A stretch of DNA of 32,341 bases from Entrophospora sp. SA101 (GCA_958430865.1 CAUDNR010004084.1:1-32341), one strand, 5' to 3'; positions 10,330 through 20,837 are shown, numbered from the stretch's first letter. Translations and numbers: made by a program. Notes: generated by a model not told the origin, from the letters alone.

Positions 10330-12403
10330 AAAATTTTTAAAAAAAAGTTAACTGATAAGTTTTATTGTTCACTACTCAAGCTTCAAAATTAGTTTTTCCT
10401 TGTTAGCTATTTTGAAAATTCCAAATTTTGTTACATAAAGAAATTTGAGACTAATTTCGTGCAACAAATTTTTTTTTAATAATAAATAAAAAACTTTTTT
10501 ACTATTACAATAAAAAGTTTAACGAACATATACATTGAAAATTTTATTATTACAATATTTAATTCGTCATTTCGCCAAATAAGACGAAATCATTTCCCAT
10601 TTACAAAGCATTTTCGTCGGGTATCATTAATTCAAAGCCATGTTGTCAGAATGTGTAGGGAAGCTCGCATCAATAATGGTTAGGAAGAACCTAACTTTTG
10701 TTTTTGATAAATCAACTATGGCCAATAAAACATAGGATCAGTAATCGATTAGCATTACGCGATAAATGAAAATGGAACGATTTTTTTGCGATATTAATTG
10801 ATACAATTTTCGACCCATCCCATAAAGTGGCTAGTATTCGGCACGATTTACTTGTTTGGCACGTATTACCTACTAGATATCTACTCAAACCCAGAGGATG
10901 ACAATTTTATGACAAATACTAATCTGTTTAATCGTATACAGTCGTTTATCCTGGGCTGAAATCCAAAGCCCTTGTTTCTTTTGAGCGTTTATTGATGACG
11001 AAAAATTGCAAATTGCTTGAATGCTTATTGGATTAATCACGACAAGTACTGACAAGGGTTGCTTGTCAACTATTAGACTATCCAGGACATCGAGAAGTAA
11101 AAGTGAACATTTCGTTAACGATCCTTGGCCCAATGCAGTACCATAATCTCACTATTCAACTGAATTAATGTCAAGCTATAACACCTATAAAACACGGAAT
11201 AGATTATTTACATCATATCCTTCAGAACCAATCCTGGCTAAAGCATCTCTTCAGCTAATGAATGATGAATATCTAACAATCATTGAACTTTTAATCCCTG
11301 CCTTATAACACTGGTAACAAAACAATGATTAAATGTTTGTAAAATATGCCATTTTATCAAAAATTTAAAATGGAGGCATATTTTTTTATCCGTGCAAAAA
11401 CGACTATATTAATATAATCAGTAAACACAGTACAAACTGTACCTAAATTTATAGAATTTTAAAGTAATTGATCTGCGCCGTAACAATTCTCGTCAGAACG
11501 TTTTATTCTTTTCGTCTGGCGATAAATATATTTCGTCAGAGTGTCATTGCTTTGAGACGTTTCTTATCTGTATTGCGATGTATGTATTTAACCCTTCCCT
11601 TTATGATTGCTATACGGTTAATGAAAAACACTTCTTGGCAGGTTATCTCTTTGGTGCCTTTTCTTTGAAATACATATCATTTGAACCAACTAGATCGATT
11701 TATTTCATTTTCTCCGTTGGTATCACCATAAAGCTTGTCCATTCATGCACACAAGTATGAGACAATACAACAGTATCATCTGGGAACTGGTGTTATTACT
11801 TTGTAGCAGAAAATCATTAGCTATCGCTGATCTCTCTAGATATTATATGATGTATAGCTTTTCATTGACTAATTATCATATGTATTTTGCTTATTGGTGT
11901 TGTGGGTCAAAATTAAAATCGTGTTGAAATTTATAATTAAAAGTTTTAAGGGTGGAATGTTTGGATACAAAGTTCTGATTGGCTAATTTGAAATTTACTT
12001 AAAAATTCAGATTTTTTTTTTACAATAGCTTTTGGATTAGTGAATAATTTTTAGAAATATAATAATCATTTAAGCAATTAAATTTTTTTTACTGAAATTT
12101 ATTTTCGTTTTAGGTTACTATGTTTCGCCTAACAGAATACCACAGGTCGTCTGCTACTTTTTACAATAGATAGACTGAAATGTGATTCAGAAGAGATAGC
12201 TGGCCCTACTAAAATTTAAAAAAAAACCTCTCTTGGATAATAATTCAGTTGACTATGAGACTGCAGAAACAATCTCGCCGTATTGCATTACAACATTGGG
12301 AATAATGTATGATCACGAAACACACATAGATACTTAAATTGGTAGATTAATTTTATTAATATATTTGATTATAAAGTATAGTTTTAAAAGCTTTTTTTTT
12401 TTA
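10330..12403. other. Intergenic with decayed coding-like fragments
   Basis: No intact gene. A plus-strand frame around 11215-11308 gives the peptide YPSEPILAKASLQLMNDEYL before a stop. It is reminiscent of a segment in large multicopy fungal proteins, but the neighbouring frames are broken and I cannot name the family with confidence. Open frames at 11468-11927 overlap in two frames and show no motif. A 33-bp segment (11966-11998) recurs in inverted orientation near 16949-16981. Confidence 0.35.
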
Positions 12404-13981
12404 TTAATTTGAATTATTTGTTTCATTAAACATCAGACCATTTTTCGCCACGCTATTTTTTAACGCATAGTAACTTGATTTGCAATTATTTTCTTCTTCT
12501 AACCATTTTTCTTTTATTCTTACATAAAGTTGGGGTAACTTAATATCCGTCTGTCCGTTTACTGATTCTAGAGCCTCAATATGTGATTCGAGAATTGGAA
12601 TAATCTGTTCCCAAAATTGGTATAAAATGTCTGCGTTTGTGGCGATAGCCGGTAACTTGTTGTTAATAATTTCATTACATCGTAACAATTTTTCTTTTTC
12701 TTTCTTTTCTTCAGTGGATTGATCTGTTGTATTCTCTTGAGATAATTCATTAACTTTCGTCAACAATAAAGTTACAACTACGACACCAATAATGATTATA
12801 ATAAAGTTATTGCTATAATTAAAATTATTGACTTGGGATGTATTATTGTTATGGCCTTTAATTTCAGTTGGTTTTATGTCATTAGGGAGGATTTCCTTTT
12901 CTTCTTTCTTCGTACAGTTTTCAGTTTTAGTTGGTTTTACGTCATCAGGGGGAGTTTTTTTGTCATCCTTTGTATTTGCACGACCTTCATTCCCAGCCTG
13001 TGTTGTAGTATTACTGCCTTCAAATTCAGGTTTGCCAAGGAAATTACCGAACCAACTTTTTTTCTTCGTACAGCTTTCAGCCCCAGTTGGTTTTGTATCA
13101 TTGTGAGTTTCTTTTTCACCATTTATATTGCCATTACATTCATTTCCAGTCCCTGTATTGTCATGACCTTCATTCCCAGCCTGTGTTGTAGTATTACTGC
13201 CTTCAAATTCAGATTTAAAATAGAAGAAGCTAAAGAAAGTGTATGCCCAATTTTTTATCCAGTTTTCAGTTACATTATGTGGAATACCACTCTTATCAGC
13301 TTTATCGCCACTGCCTCCATTTTCAGTCGGTGTTGTATTATTGAAACCTTTATTTCCAGTCGATGTTATATTACTGAAGTCTCCAAATTTAGATATTGCG
13401 TTGTCAATGTAAATAGGAAAAATATAAGCAATAGCAAAGATACTTAATGCGCATAGTAATAAAATTATATTAAAAGAAGTCGCTTTTCTTCTCGATCTTT
13501 TGAACTCTTTGTTGTTAATAGGCGGGTCAGCGATAGCAATACCAAAGTAATTGAAGCCCGGAATGATAAATTGATTGAAATCATCCTTTAATTTTTCTGC
13601 GATGGATTTCCTTTCTTTTGCTAAATCCAATGATGTTGACAATGTTTCCAATATAACATCTACACTAGTATTTTTTTGGGAGATCTCCTTAAAATATTCC
13701 GCAAGATCTTTAATGTACATTGACATTCTTAAAGACTCGTTGGCCTTTTTTTCGATTAATCCATTAAACTCATTACTTCTATCATTAAACGCATTGTTTA
13801 AGATTTCGATATCAAATTCATCAAATAATTTGGTTGATGAATTTGAAATCTCGTCTCTGATTTGAATTTTGGAAATTGTTTCTTTCGCTTGGCGAAAATT
13901 TTCTAGCACATCGTTAACAGTTCTTTGTAAGCTAACGTTATCTGGAAACACCAAATCATCCCATTGATCTATAGAAATCAT
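12404..13981 (-). CDS. Two-pass membrane protein with helical ends and sequon-rich duplicated loop, 525 aa
   Basis: Single-exon frame; the start is the ATG at 13981, the first in frame. Residues ~1-165 are charged and predicted helical. A first membrane helix spans ~168-194 and a second ~408-427, followed by ~95 helical residues (IKEKWLEEENNCKSSYYALK near the end). The ~210-residue loop between the membrane helices is rich in Asn, Thr and Gly, has about ten N-X-S/T sequons, and contains a duplicated ~61-residue module. If the sequons are used, the loop faces outside and both helical ends face the cytosol. The divergent neighbour at 14588 shares the helix-hairpin-helix plan and a similar C terminus, so the two are probably diverged paralogs. 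The plan resembles ClyA/Cry6Aa/XaxA-type alpha-helical pore-forming proteins, but that is a fold-level inference; a cell-surface role is equally possible. Confidence 0.8.
   Translation of the reverse strand: MISIDQWDDLVFPDNVSLQRTVNDVLENFRQAKETISKIQIRDEISNSSTKLFDEFDIEILNNAFNDRSNEFNGLIEKKANESLRMSMYIKDLAEYFKEISQKNTSVDVILETLSTSLDLAKERKSIAEKLKDDFNQFIIPGFNYFGIAIADPPINNKEFKRSRRKATSFNIILLLCALSIFAIAYIFPIYIDNAISKFGDFSNITSTGNKGFNNTTPTENGGSGDKADKSGIPHNVTENWIKNWAYTFFSFFYFKSEFEGSNTTTQAGNEGHDNTGTGNECNGNINGEKETHNDTKPTGAESCTKKKSWFGNFLGKPEFEGSNTTTQAGNEGRANTKDDKKTPPDDVKPTKTENCTKKEEKEILPNDIKPTEIKGHNNNTSQVNNFNYSNNFIIIIIGVVVVTLLLTKVNELSQENTTDQSTEEKKEKEKLLRCNEIINNKLPAIATNADILYQFWEQIIPILESHIEALESVNGQTDIKLPQLYVRIKEKWLEEENNCKSSYYALKNSVAKNGLMFNETNNSN
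12981..13212 (-). repeat. Recent in-frame tandem duplication in the loop of the 525-aa protein
   Basis: The 49-base segments 12981-13029 and 13164-13212 differ at one base and lie 183 bp (61 codons) apart, in frame. Each encodes FEGSNTTTQAGNEG. A further repeated piece downstream of each copy encodes KPT-x-x-E-x-C-TKK. The near identity shows a recent duplication or gene conversion. Confidence 0.9.
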
Positions 13982-14587
13982 TATTTCGATATAAACTGTA
14001 AGGAAACGACTTTAAAGAGCAAAAATAAAAATGCTTTTGTTTCTTTTTTAAAAAAAAAAGAAAGTGGCGATTGAGAGTGATTCATTTCCAGTAGCATCAG
14101 TAATAATATCCATGATTTTAGTTACCATTATTTGCAAAAGTGGACAAGCACATCTACATAGAAACGTCAGATATGTATCGACTAATTTACATATCATCAA
14201 TCACATCCTAAAAATCACTTCTATAAATGGGTTTTTACAAAAAGAAAATCTTCAAACGGCTAGTTATTTGCTCAAACCCGGTTTCCTCCCCTCACACTTC
14301 TCACGCTACCTTCATCAAGAACAGACAAAGACTCAGGACGCTGTTAAGTATTTAGTAAAAAATAACTAACAGAGCACTTAAATTCTTGTATCATATTTTA
14401 ACGATAACTAATAATAAGTTTTGAGATCGTCCAAAAAATTATAAATCCAGTTCAATCGCTCGCACTTACCCAAAAAAGGTAGAAATGTCAATTGCACTAA
14501 CAAGTTCATTGTCATTAGTGATAATTAAAATACCAAAATAATATAAAAAAAAAGTTTAAATTCCTGACCATTGATAATAACGAAAAT
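13982..14587. promoter_or_regulatory. Divergent intergenic promoter region (606 bp)
   Basis: Lies between the start codons of two head-to-head genes and so must carry the promoters of both. It has A-rich tracts near each start (14049-14061 and ~14547-14556). A GTG-initiated frame at 14064-14369 has no family resemblance and is not accepted as a gene. No specific binding site can be assigned. Confidence 0.5.
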
Positions 14588-15630
14588 ATGTTCCAAGAAA
14601 TGCCTCGAGTAACAGAATTAGAACTAAGTGCGACCATCGCAGCTGTAAATAAGGCGATTGCGCTTTTCAAGAATTGCTCCGAATTTGAAGCAAAAAACTT
14701 GTGTTTGGCGCAAAAAATCGATCAACTTAGTGTCCAACGTTCAGAATTTCATTCAAATTTGCAAAGATCATTAAGTTTGAGTTCAAGACTTTACCATCGT
14801 GCCGGCGATGTGTTTATATTCTTAGATACGCTTGAAAACCCAGAGTACGGAGCTGATGAGATCGCTTATACTTTAAACACGCTTTTGGAGGACGCGCGAA
14901 TTAACAAGGCAGATGCAGAAAAATTGACCAACTCTTATGAAAATATAAGAACAAAGTTATCGAATATATATAATGAAATCCAGAAGCATAATGAGAAGAT
15001 TTTGTTAAATCAAAAATTAAAGCCGGTGAAAGAAAATGAATTGAGAGAAATAACCGATAAATCTAATTATTTTTCGAATCAATCCATAACCTTTGGAACG
15101 CTTGTTCTCGTTTTTTTCTATCCCGGATGTACAATACCGCAAATATTTGTTATATTATTTATAGTTGCTATTGTTGCAATTTATTGCGCAATTAGTTCAT
15201 TTCTATTAAACGGAAAAGCGGAAAAATTGAAAGAGGAGATACGTCAAATTGATGTAAATCTATATGATAGAGATGAAAATATTGATTCATTGATCAGAAA
15301 TGTTTTGCAAATAGTCGGCAAGGTTTCTACACTCGAGATTTACTGGAAAGAAGAAGAGGCTATGATCAATGATATCATTGCAAAATTTCAATCTGATCCC
15401 ACCAAGTTTGGTTTGATAAAAGTTGTCTTAAAGGTAAATAAATATTAGTCATTTTATATAAATATTTTGTATAAACATCAATAATAAACTCGATTTTCTT
15501 GTTTCTTTATAATATCAAGAAACGATGGGAAAAGGTACGATATCAATGTCACGAATATAATACGCGAATTCATTGCGCTTTGGGTAATACAGAAACTCCT
15601 CGATCCGGAAGCTCATCACGCCTTGCATGA
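14588..15630 (+). CDS. Helical protein with central membrane hairpin (ClyA/Cry6-like architecture), ~318 aa, 2 exons
   Basis: Proposed exons are 14588-15433 and 15520-15630. Reading through the GT at 15434 would end the protein four codons later (VNKY, stop at 15448). Splicing the 86-base intron (GTAAAT...TTTATAATATCAAG) instead adds 36 residues. The added segment aligns with the C terminus of the divergent 525-aa paralog: KKRWEKVRYQCHEYN here against IKEKWLEEENNCKSSYY there. Residues ~1-160 are amphipathic helices, ~165-206 two closely spaced hydrophobic helices, and ~208 to the end charged helices. Helix bundle, hydrophobic hairpin, helix bundle is the layout of ClyA/Hbl/Cry6Aa/XaxA-type pore-forming proteins. 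No signal peptide is visible. The gene call is solid; function is inference and an intracellular membrane role remains open. The start is the first ATG after an A-rich leader. Confidence 0.75.
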
Positions 15631-15660
15631 TACGGAATTTCATCGTGCTTTGAATTAAAC
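15560..15660. repeat. Degenerate ~27-bp tandem repeats at the gene's 3' end
   Basis: Units such as GAATTCATTGCGCTTTG, GAAGCTCATCACGCCTTG and GAATTTCATCGTGCTTTG follow one another across the proposed stop at 15628-15630. They may have arisen by slippage. Because they cross the stop, the protein's tail could vary between alleles. Confidence 0.5.
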
Positions 15661-16200
15661 TCAACCTTCAGCAAGTTTTTATATATTTTGATTATCAGAC
15701 GTAAAATTACTATTACTATATATGTAAAAAATGAGTTCTCGGTAATTTTCTTTTTTAAATAAATAAATAAATAGGTTAAAAAGGTTTTCCCTTATAAGAA
15801 ATAACAGTAAATAAAAAAATTTATTAAATAATCGCAAATAAAAAATATTGATTTCTCAAAACTTGGTTTTCATATATGTCAAGTTTAAGTTTCAGATTTA
15901 AAAAACTAACCACCATGATAGCACTTTAACTGCCTCGCATATAAAGACTTTGACAGGAATCTGAAAAATGACAAAGAGCCCATTGATTTTTTCATTGCAT
16001 CTTATCCCTCAGGATTTGGCGGTCATAGTAGCCTATCATTTGGATAGATGGCATCGGGAGATTATTACGTACAAAATTTCAAAAGGTAGGAGTGAGGTTG
16101 TAACGAGCAATAATGACACGAAAACGAAAACGACGTCGACATCACTACTTAAAGAAATAAAAGATATATTCAGAAAAGAGAGATGATACTGGTGTGATAA
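15661..16200. other. Intergenic, no gene recognised
   Basis: Contains a 72-codon open frame (15968-16186) and an overlapping coding-like stretch in another frame (~15930-16060, including DFFIASYPSGFGG). Neither matches a family I know, and stops break the second. Probably 3' UTR plus spacer. Confidence 0.35.
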
Positions 16201-16618
16201 ATTTAAGTCACAAAGATTTCATTTATGTGAAATTCAAAGATTTGTGAAAATACCTTGAGATTTATTAAATTATATTTTTGACAAGGTATCTGTAATTCCA
16301 TATTAGTAAACAAAGAATGACGAAATTATGCGCAGCCCTTGGTATAAACAATGCAGGAAGAGGCGTGGTGGATGATTTTTATACATATCCAAACAAGTTT
16401 CAAGTTTCATGTCTTGTAATATTGTCACAATGATTTCAATGTATTTGATAAAGGTTTCGCATTTGTGAAATCTTTGGCTGTGACAACCGTTTTTACAATA
16501 ATTTCTTTACCCTTTCTAACCATTTCCCAACAAATCCCCAGGTATTTTCACAATCGTGGAAAAATCTTTTTGCGTTTCACATAAAATTTTACAATCGTGA
16601 AATCTTTGCGGATTAAAT
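16201..16618. mobile_element. MITE-like element with ~60-80-bp subterminal inverted repeats
   Basis: The left end (16201 to ~16259) reads ATTTAAGTCACAAAGATTTC with GTGAAAATACCT further in. The right end, read in reverse complement from 16618, gives ATTTAATCCGCAAAGATTTC and again GTGAAAATACCT. The arms are clearly inverted copies with small indels. The interior (~250 bp) has no conserved coding sequence. Target duplication not clear; superfamily undetermined. Confidence 0.6.
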
Positions 16619-17114
16619 GTTTTCTAAAAAAAAATATTTTTTCAATAAATAAACCTAATAATGCTTGAGATGAATTTGACGGTATCCCTCAAAAGATAGC
16701 TAAGCCCTGTTAATTTATACTTTGGAATTTTAATGGCAATTGTAAGAATTTCAAACCAAGGAAAAATTGCATCAACAAAGGCAAGAGGGGAAAAAAATAA
16801 TTCCTTACTGAATTTATACTTTATGATTTTTGCTCAACCAATGTTAAATATGGAAGAGGATATTATTATTAGTTTTTTGGACCTTTGTTGCATAGAGCAA
16901 GTATGAAGTAATCAAATGTATCATTTCGACATTATGTTGTCATTGCGCGTGAAACTCAAATTAGCCAATCAGAATTTCGTACTCAATCCAATTATAGAAT
17001 CGTTAATTTTATTTTTTACGTATAAATTAATACGTAAATCATTTATTTTTTTCATTAATAATAATAATTTTTTACACCTTTTATATCATAAATAATAAAA
17101 TTTTTTGTCAAAGA
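16619..17114. promoter_or_regulatory. Upstream region of the two-module gene, with CCAAT box
   Basis: Intergenic. An ATTAGCCAATCAG motif (CCAAT at 16965-16969) sits about 145 bp upstream of the ATG, and an AT-rich stretch with ACGTATAAATTAA lies at about 100 bp. The motif is part of a 33-bp segment also found inverted near 11966-11998, so it may come from a repeat and not from promoter selection. Confidence 0.35.
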
Positions 17115-17896
17115 ATGCCTCATTGGAAAAAAAACCAAGATCCAATAATTGGTATGTAATCATGAATAATAAATAATAAATAAAAACTGTAATTTCCAAA
17201 TCAACTAATTCAACGTCAACTCATCTTATTCTTATATAGGGCGTGACCCAAATTCCTCCGTGGTTTTTCATGCATCACCTAGACATGATAAAGATTTGCC
17301 GCTTGATGAACTGAGGGAAGAAAAGCCCCGGACAAAAGAAGATAAATGGCAAGACGATGAACATCTTGTACATCCTCCTACTTCAAAGGATCCAAAAGGT
17401 ATTATTATATATTATAATATTATTATTTATATAATTGAATTAATTGGTTTTTATTGTTATAATTTTTAGGAATAGTCGGGCATTTAGAAAAGGATTGGGA
17501 AGAAGAAATAAAATCAAGAAAACAAAAAGAGCAAAAAGAACGGGAACAACAACAACAACAACAGCAACAAACTTCTATAGGTCGTGAACCAAATTCCTCG
17601 GTGGTTTTTCACGCATTACCTAGACATGATAAAGATTTGCCACTCGACGCAATGGAGGGAAAACCCCTAACAAAAGAAGATAAATGGCAAGACGATGAAC
17701 ATCTTGTACATCCTCCTGCTTCAAACGATCCAAAAGGTATTTATATGTTGCTACTGTCATTATTATTATTATTGAATTGATTAATAAAATTTTTTTGTTT
17801 TCCTTTTTAGGAATTGTCGGTCGTTTACAAAAGGATTTGGAGGAAGAAGACAAGAGGATCAACATCTCGAAAACAGATTTAGACAAGAGGCAGTAA
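17115..17896 (+). CDS. Two-module repeat protein, 170 aa, 4 exons, function unknown
   Basis: Exons are 17115-17151, 17240-17398, 17470-17736 and 17811-17896; all splice sites are GT-AG and all phases are 1. The start MPHWKKNQDPIIG is the first ATG, and TAA ends at 17896. The protein holds two near-identical ~53-residue modules. Each begins GR(D/E)PNSSVVFHA and contains PRHDKDLPLD, then TKEDKWQDDEHLVHPP and DPKG. Between the modules is a charged, Gln-rich helix (EEEIKSRKQKEQKEREQ plus a Gln run). It is very hydrophilic, has no signal or membrane segment, and looks intrinsically disordered, like small fungal stress or conidiation proteins, though I cannot name a family. The intron after DPKG occurs at the same place in both modules, showing that the duplication included intron sequence. 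It is convergent with the WD40 gene (243 bp between stops). Confidence 0.85.
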
Positions 17897-18138
17897 ATAT
17901 TCATTGATAATACCAAAAACAACAACATAGTAATAATATGAAGAAAAAAATAATCGCTGGAGTTTTTCGCATGATGATATATAATTTCAATTGCGTGTTA
18001 CATTTCATATCTCCCAAGGGATTTTTTTTTTTTTACACTTTTTGCAAAGATCGTCATCTATTTATACAAATTTTTTTATTGCTATTAATATCGAATATTA
18101 TTCTATTCATAATTGTTATACTTGACCTTTTTTTATAT

Positions 18139-19821
18139 CTATCCATAGAATTCATCAGATGAATCTTCTTCAAGCACTCCCAATAACTATTAATAATCAT
18201 TAGAATAATAAAAAAAGATTAGTAATACATATTTTGAAGACTCCAATTAGATAATAATAATAATATTTTATTACTGGTTGCCAAATATGAATAATGTTAT
18301 TAGCGGTACTAGCAATCATCAGTGGCACAAGAGGATTCCAACTTAGTTCTGAAATTTTATCAATATGTCCACCATGCATAAACTACACAATTAACGATAT
18401 TTAATAATAACAACAATGGCATTAATATATTAACTATATATTGTATCTCTAGCACTTACCAACAGTTCCGGAGGTCCATCTTCTACTTTTTCACTTGTTT
18501 GCTCAGCTCCTATTTTATTTATATTCCAAAGATTAACTTTTTTGTCTGCTGATGCAGATGCCAAAATATTTTCATCATGTGGTGACCATTTAACATCAAC
18601 AATATTAGATTCATGATTCTTAAGTGTATACAGTTTAATTTTAAGATTACGGATATCCCATAAATTAAGATTCTGTATATATATACGTATAAATATTCAA
18701 AGAATTAATACATATATTTATTATTTACTCATCTAGTTAATTGTTTGTTTATTTATATTATTTATTTGATTAGTCATTTGGTCACCTTGTCAGCAGAACC
18801 AGTTACCAATACAACTTCATTTATTGGATTAAATGCTAACGTTGTGAGTTCTTTTTCATGTGCCTGGACTGATCCTACTGGACAACTACAACGTGAATCC
18901 CAACTAATTATCAATCAAAATGAGATATATATTTATTAAAAAGTCTATTCTTTATCATTAAATTTGAAAAGTAATATCAACGTGATATAAAAATAACAAT
19001 ATACGTACATCAAAAGATTTCTATCATGATCCACAGATCCAAACATATTTGGATTAAAAGCATGCCATTCAACATCCTAATTTAATTAATTGATTAATAT
19101 TATCAATTATAGATCCAAATATTACGAGCTTGATTTTTATCATTAGATATTAATGATTAATCAATTAATTACCTGGATGCATGATTTGGGTCCTTTAAAT
19201 ATACGCAATGGTTCCATCATATTTCCATCACTATTGCCAGAAATATCCCTTGAGAATATTATAGCAATAATAATGATAATTGTTATTATAATTATTGTTA
19301 TTATGTGAATATTTATTTATACAATTTAAAAGATTAGATACAAACCAATAACAAATTGTCATATCTTTAGATGAGTCAATAATATGTCCATTTTTAAATG
19401 AATTCCATGATAATCCATGTCTATATATTAATCACAAATTTTCATTTAATAAATTCCTTTTTTTTTTCAAAAAAAATCTAAAAACCTAAATATTAACCCT
19501 TGTTCTGTGTGACCATTTAATGTTAATTCTGGTCGACATGAACTACTGGTATTAGCAGGTTTATCGGGATGTTTTGCTCTATCAAATATATAAACATTTT
19601 TATATTCTGACTTGGTGGCAATAATGTTTTGGTCTTTAGGATTGTATCTTGCCCTATTTATTGCTCCTTCATGTTTTATCATTTGAACAATCGATAACCT
19701 TTTACAATTAGGTACATCCCCGTCATCATTTTCAATCCATTCATTCTTAAATATTCCATAGTTATAATCATAACTTCCATTTATACCTATATAAAATTAT
19801 TGATTACAAATATATTTGCAG

Positions 19822-19864
<43 letters not shown>

Positions 19865-20446
19865 GGTGTGTAGATGAATTTGGATGTAGTATATACACTT
19901 TTATTATATTCAAACGCATATATAATATAGATACCTTCTTCACTTCTTTTACTCATAATAGTTGCGCCATTTAATGGTAATTCTACAGCACCAATCTGAA
20001 TATAGTTTTGTTGATCGTTTTTTAGATGTACGCCCATCAATATTCTTTGCATTCTGTAGTCTTCGCCTCTTTACACGCAAAAATTATATTTAATTATGTT
20101 TTTTCCAAATAGACAGGCAATAATTAAATAATACCATATAAACACTCACCTATAAAAATCTTTAAACCACTGGCACGTAAACAAAGTACTCTCAAGTGTA
20201 TCTGCGATAAGCAAATCATATAAATACGATGAGTTCTTTTTCCAGATCTTATATTCTTCATTCATTATCTTTTCCTCTATCAATCCAGAATAATCTATAC
20301 ACATGCATAAATATTTGATTATTTGATTTGAATTTAGAAAAATAATTATAATGTTTAAACCAACCATTAAATTCATTAAATTCATCGATTTCATCTGTTT
20401 CATAAGATAAGGAAGAAGAAAAAGAATGTCGGCGATGTGTTGTCAT
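18139..20446 (-). CDS. RBBP4/Msi1/Hat2-type WD40 histone-binding protein, 451 aa, 11 exons
   Basis: Exons in order are 20446-20365, 20294-20150, 20068-19935, 19786-19498, 19420-19346, 19248-19173, 19076-19009, 18903-18786, 18672-18460, 18382-18275 and 18186-18139. All introns are GT-AG and every phase closes (452 codons with stop). Family landmarks appear in order: the N-terminal histone H4-binding segment NEEYKIWKKNSSYLYDL, then NRARYNPKDQNIIATK, GHGLSWN, LLIWDSR, FNPINEVVLVTGSADKNLNLWD, VKWSPHDENILASASADK, EDGPPELLFMHGGHIDKISE and an acidic tail LEEDSSDEFYG. Homologs are subunits of CAF-1, Hat1 and Rpd3/Sin3 complexes and carry H3-H4 in the nucleus. One oddity: the ALEWPSLTAQW-type motif is TLESTLFTCQW here, losing a conserved Trp. 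It may be a diverged paralog. The last intron is preferred over read-through because it yields the acidic tail. Confidence 0.93.
19822..19862. repeat. (TA)n microsatellite in a WD40-gene intron
   Basis: About 20 TA units lie within the intron between 19787 and 19934, about 35 bp from the acceptor side. Confidence 0.85.
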
Positions 20447-20837
20447 ATTATTATATTAAATTATTTCTTCAAGTAAAAAAAAATTTTTTTTGCTAAGTTA
20501 CGCGTAATTTTTCTATTTTATTCGATTCTACCATTTATGTATACTCTTTATAAAATCTTCCACTTTTAGTATACAATCGTGTGACAATCATTTTAAAAGA
20601 TTAAACGTGGATTTATATATTTAATTGGTCAGGATTTTTTGCATGATTTCACTTTTTTAACATCTCTATATCCTCTATATCAAGAAAGTGAAGAAGTTCT
20701 TCAACGATAAATAAATATTTTGTGAGATAATAATAGTGATATTAAATAATACCGAGTTTCAATAATATAAAGCACTTTTAATAATAGAAAAATAGCTCTA
20801 GATTTTATATATATACATAAATAATAAATTTCTCTAG
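20447..20837. promoter_or_regulatory. Divergent promoter between WD40 and SR-protein genes
   Basis: 391 bp separate the two head-to-head start codons. It contains an ATTGG box (reverse CCAAT) at 20624-20628, roughly central, and AT-rich tracts near both starts. Shared control is possible but cannot be shown from sequence. Confidence 0.55.

Noticed and set aside
10885..11133. 82-codon minus-strand frame
   Set aside because: No domain recognised and no splice or start support; plus-strand fragments here look more coding-like but are also broken.
12568..13865. Several plus- and minus-strand frames over the 525-aa gene
   Set aside because: Other-frame shadows of the long minus-strand frame.
14064..14369. 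101-codon open frame between the divergent helix-hairpin genes
   Set aside because: It starts with GTG, has no family resemblance, and occupies the shared promoter region; not accepted as a gene.
17938..18162. 74-codon plus-strand frame after the two-module gene
   Set aside because: T-rich, overlaps the last exon of the WD40 gene on the other strand; likely 3' UTR.
18200..18274. Read-through end for the WD40 protein (Tyr-rich tail)
   Set aside because: Splicing the 88-nt intron 18187-18274 gives an acidic tail typical of the family, so the read-through model was dropped.
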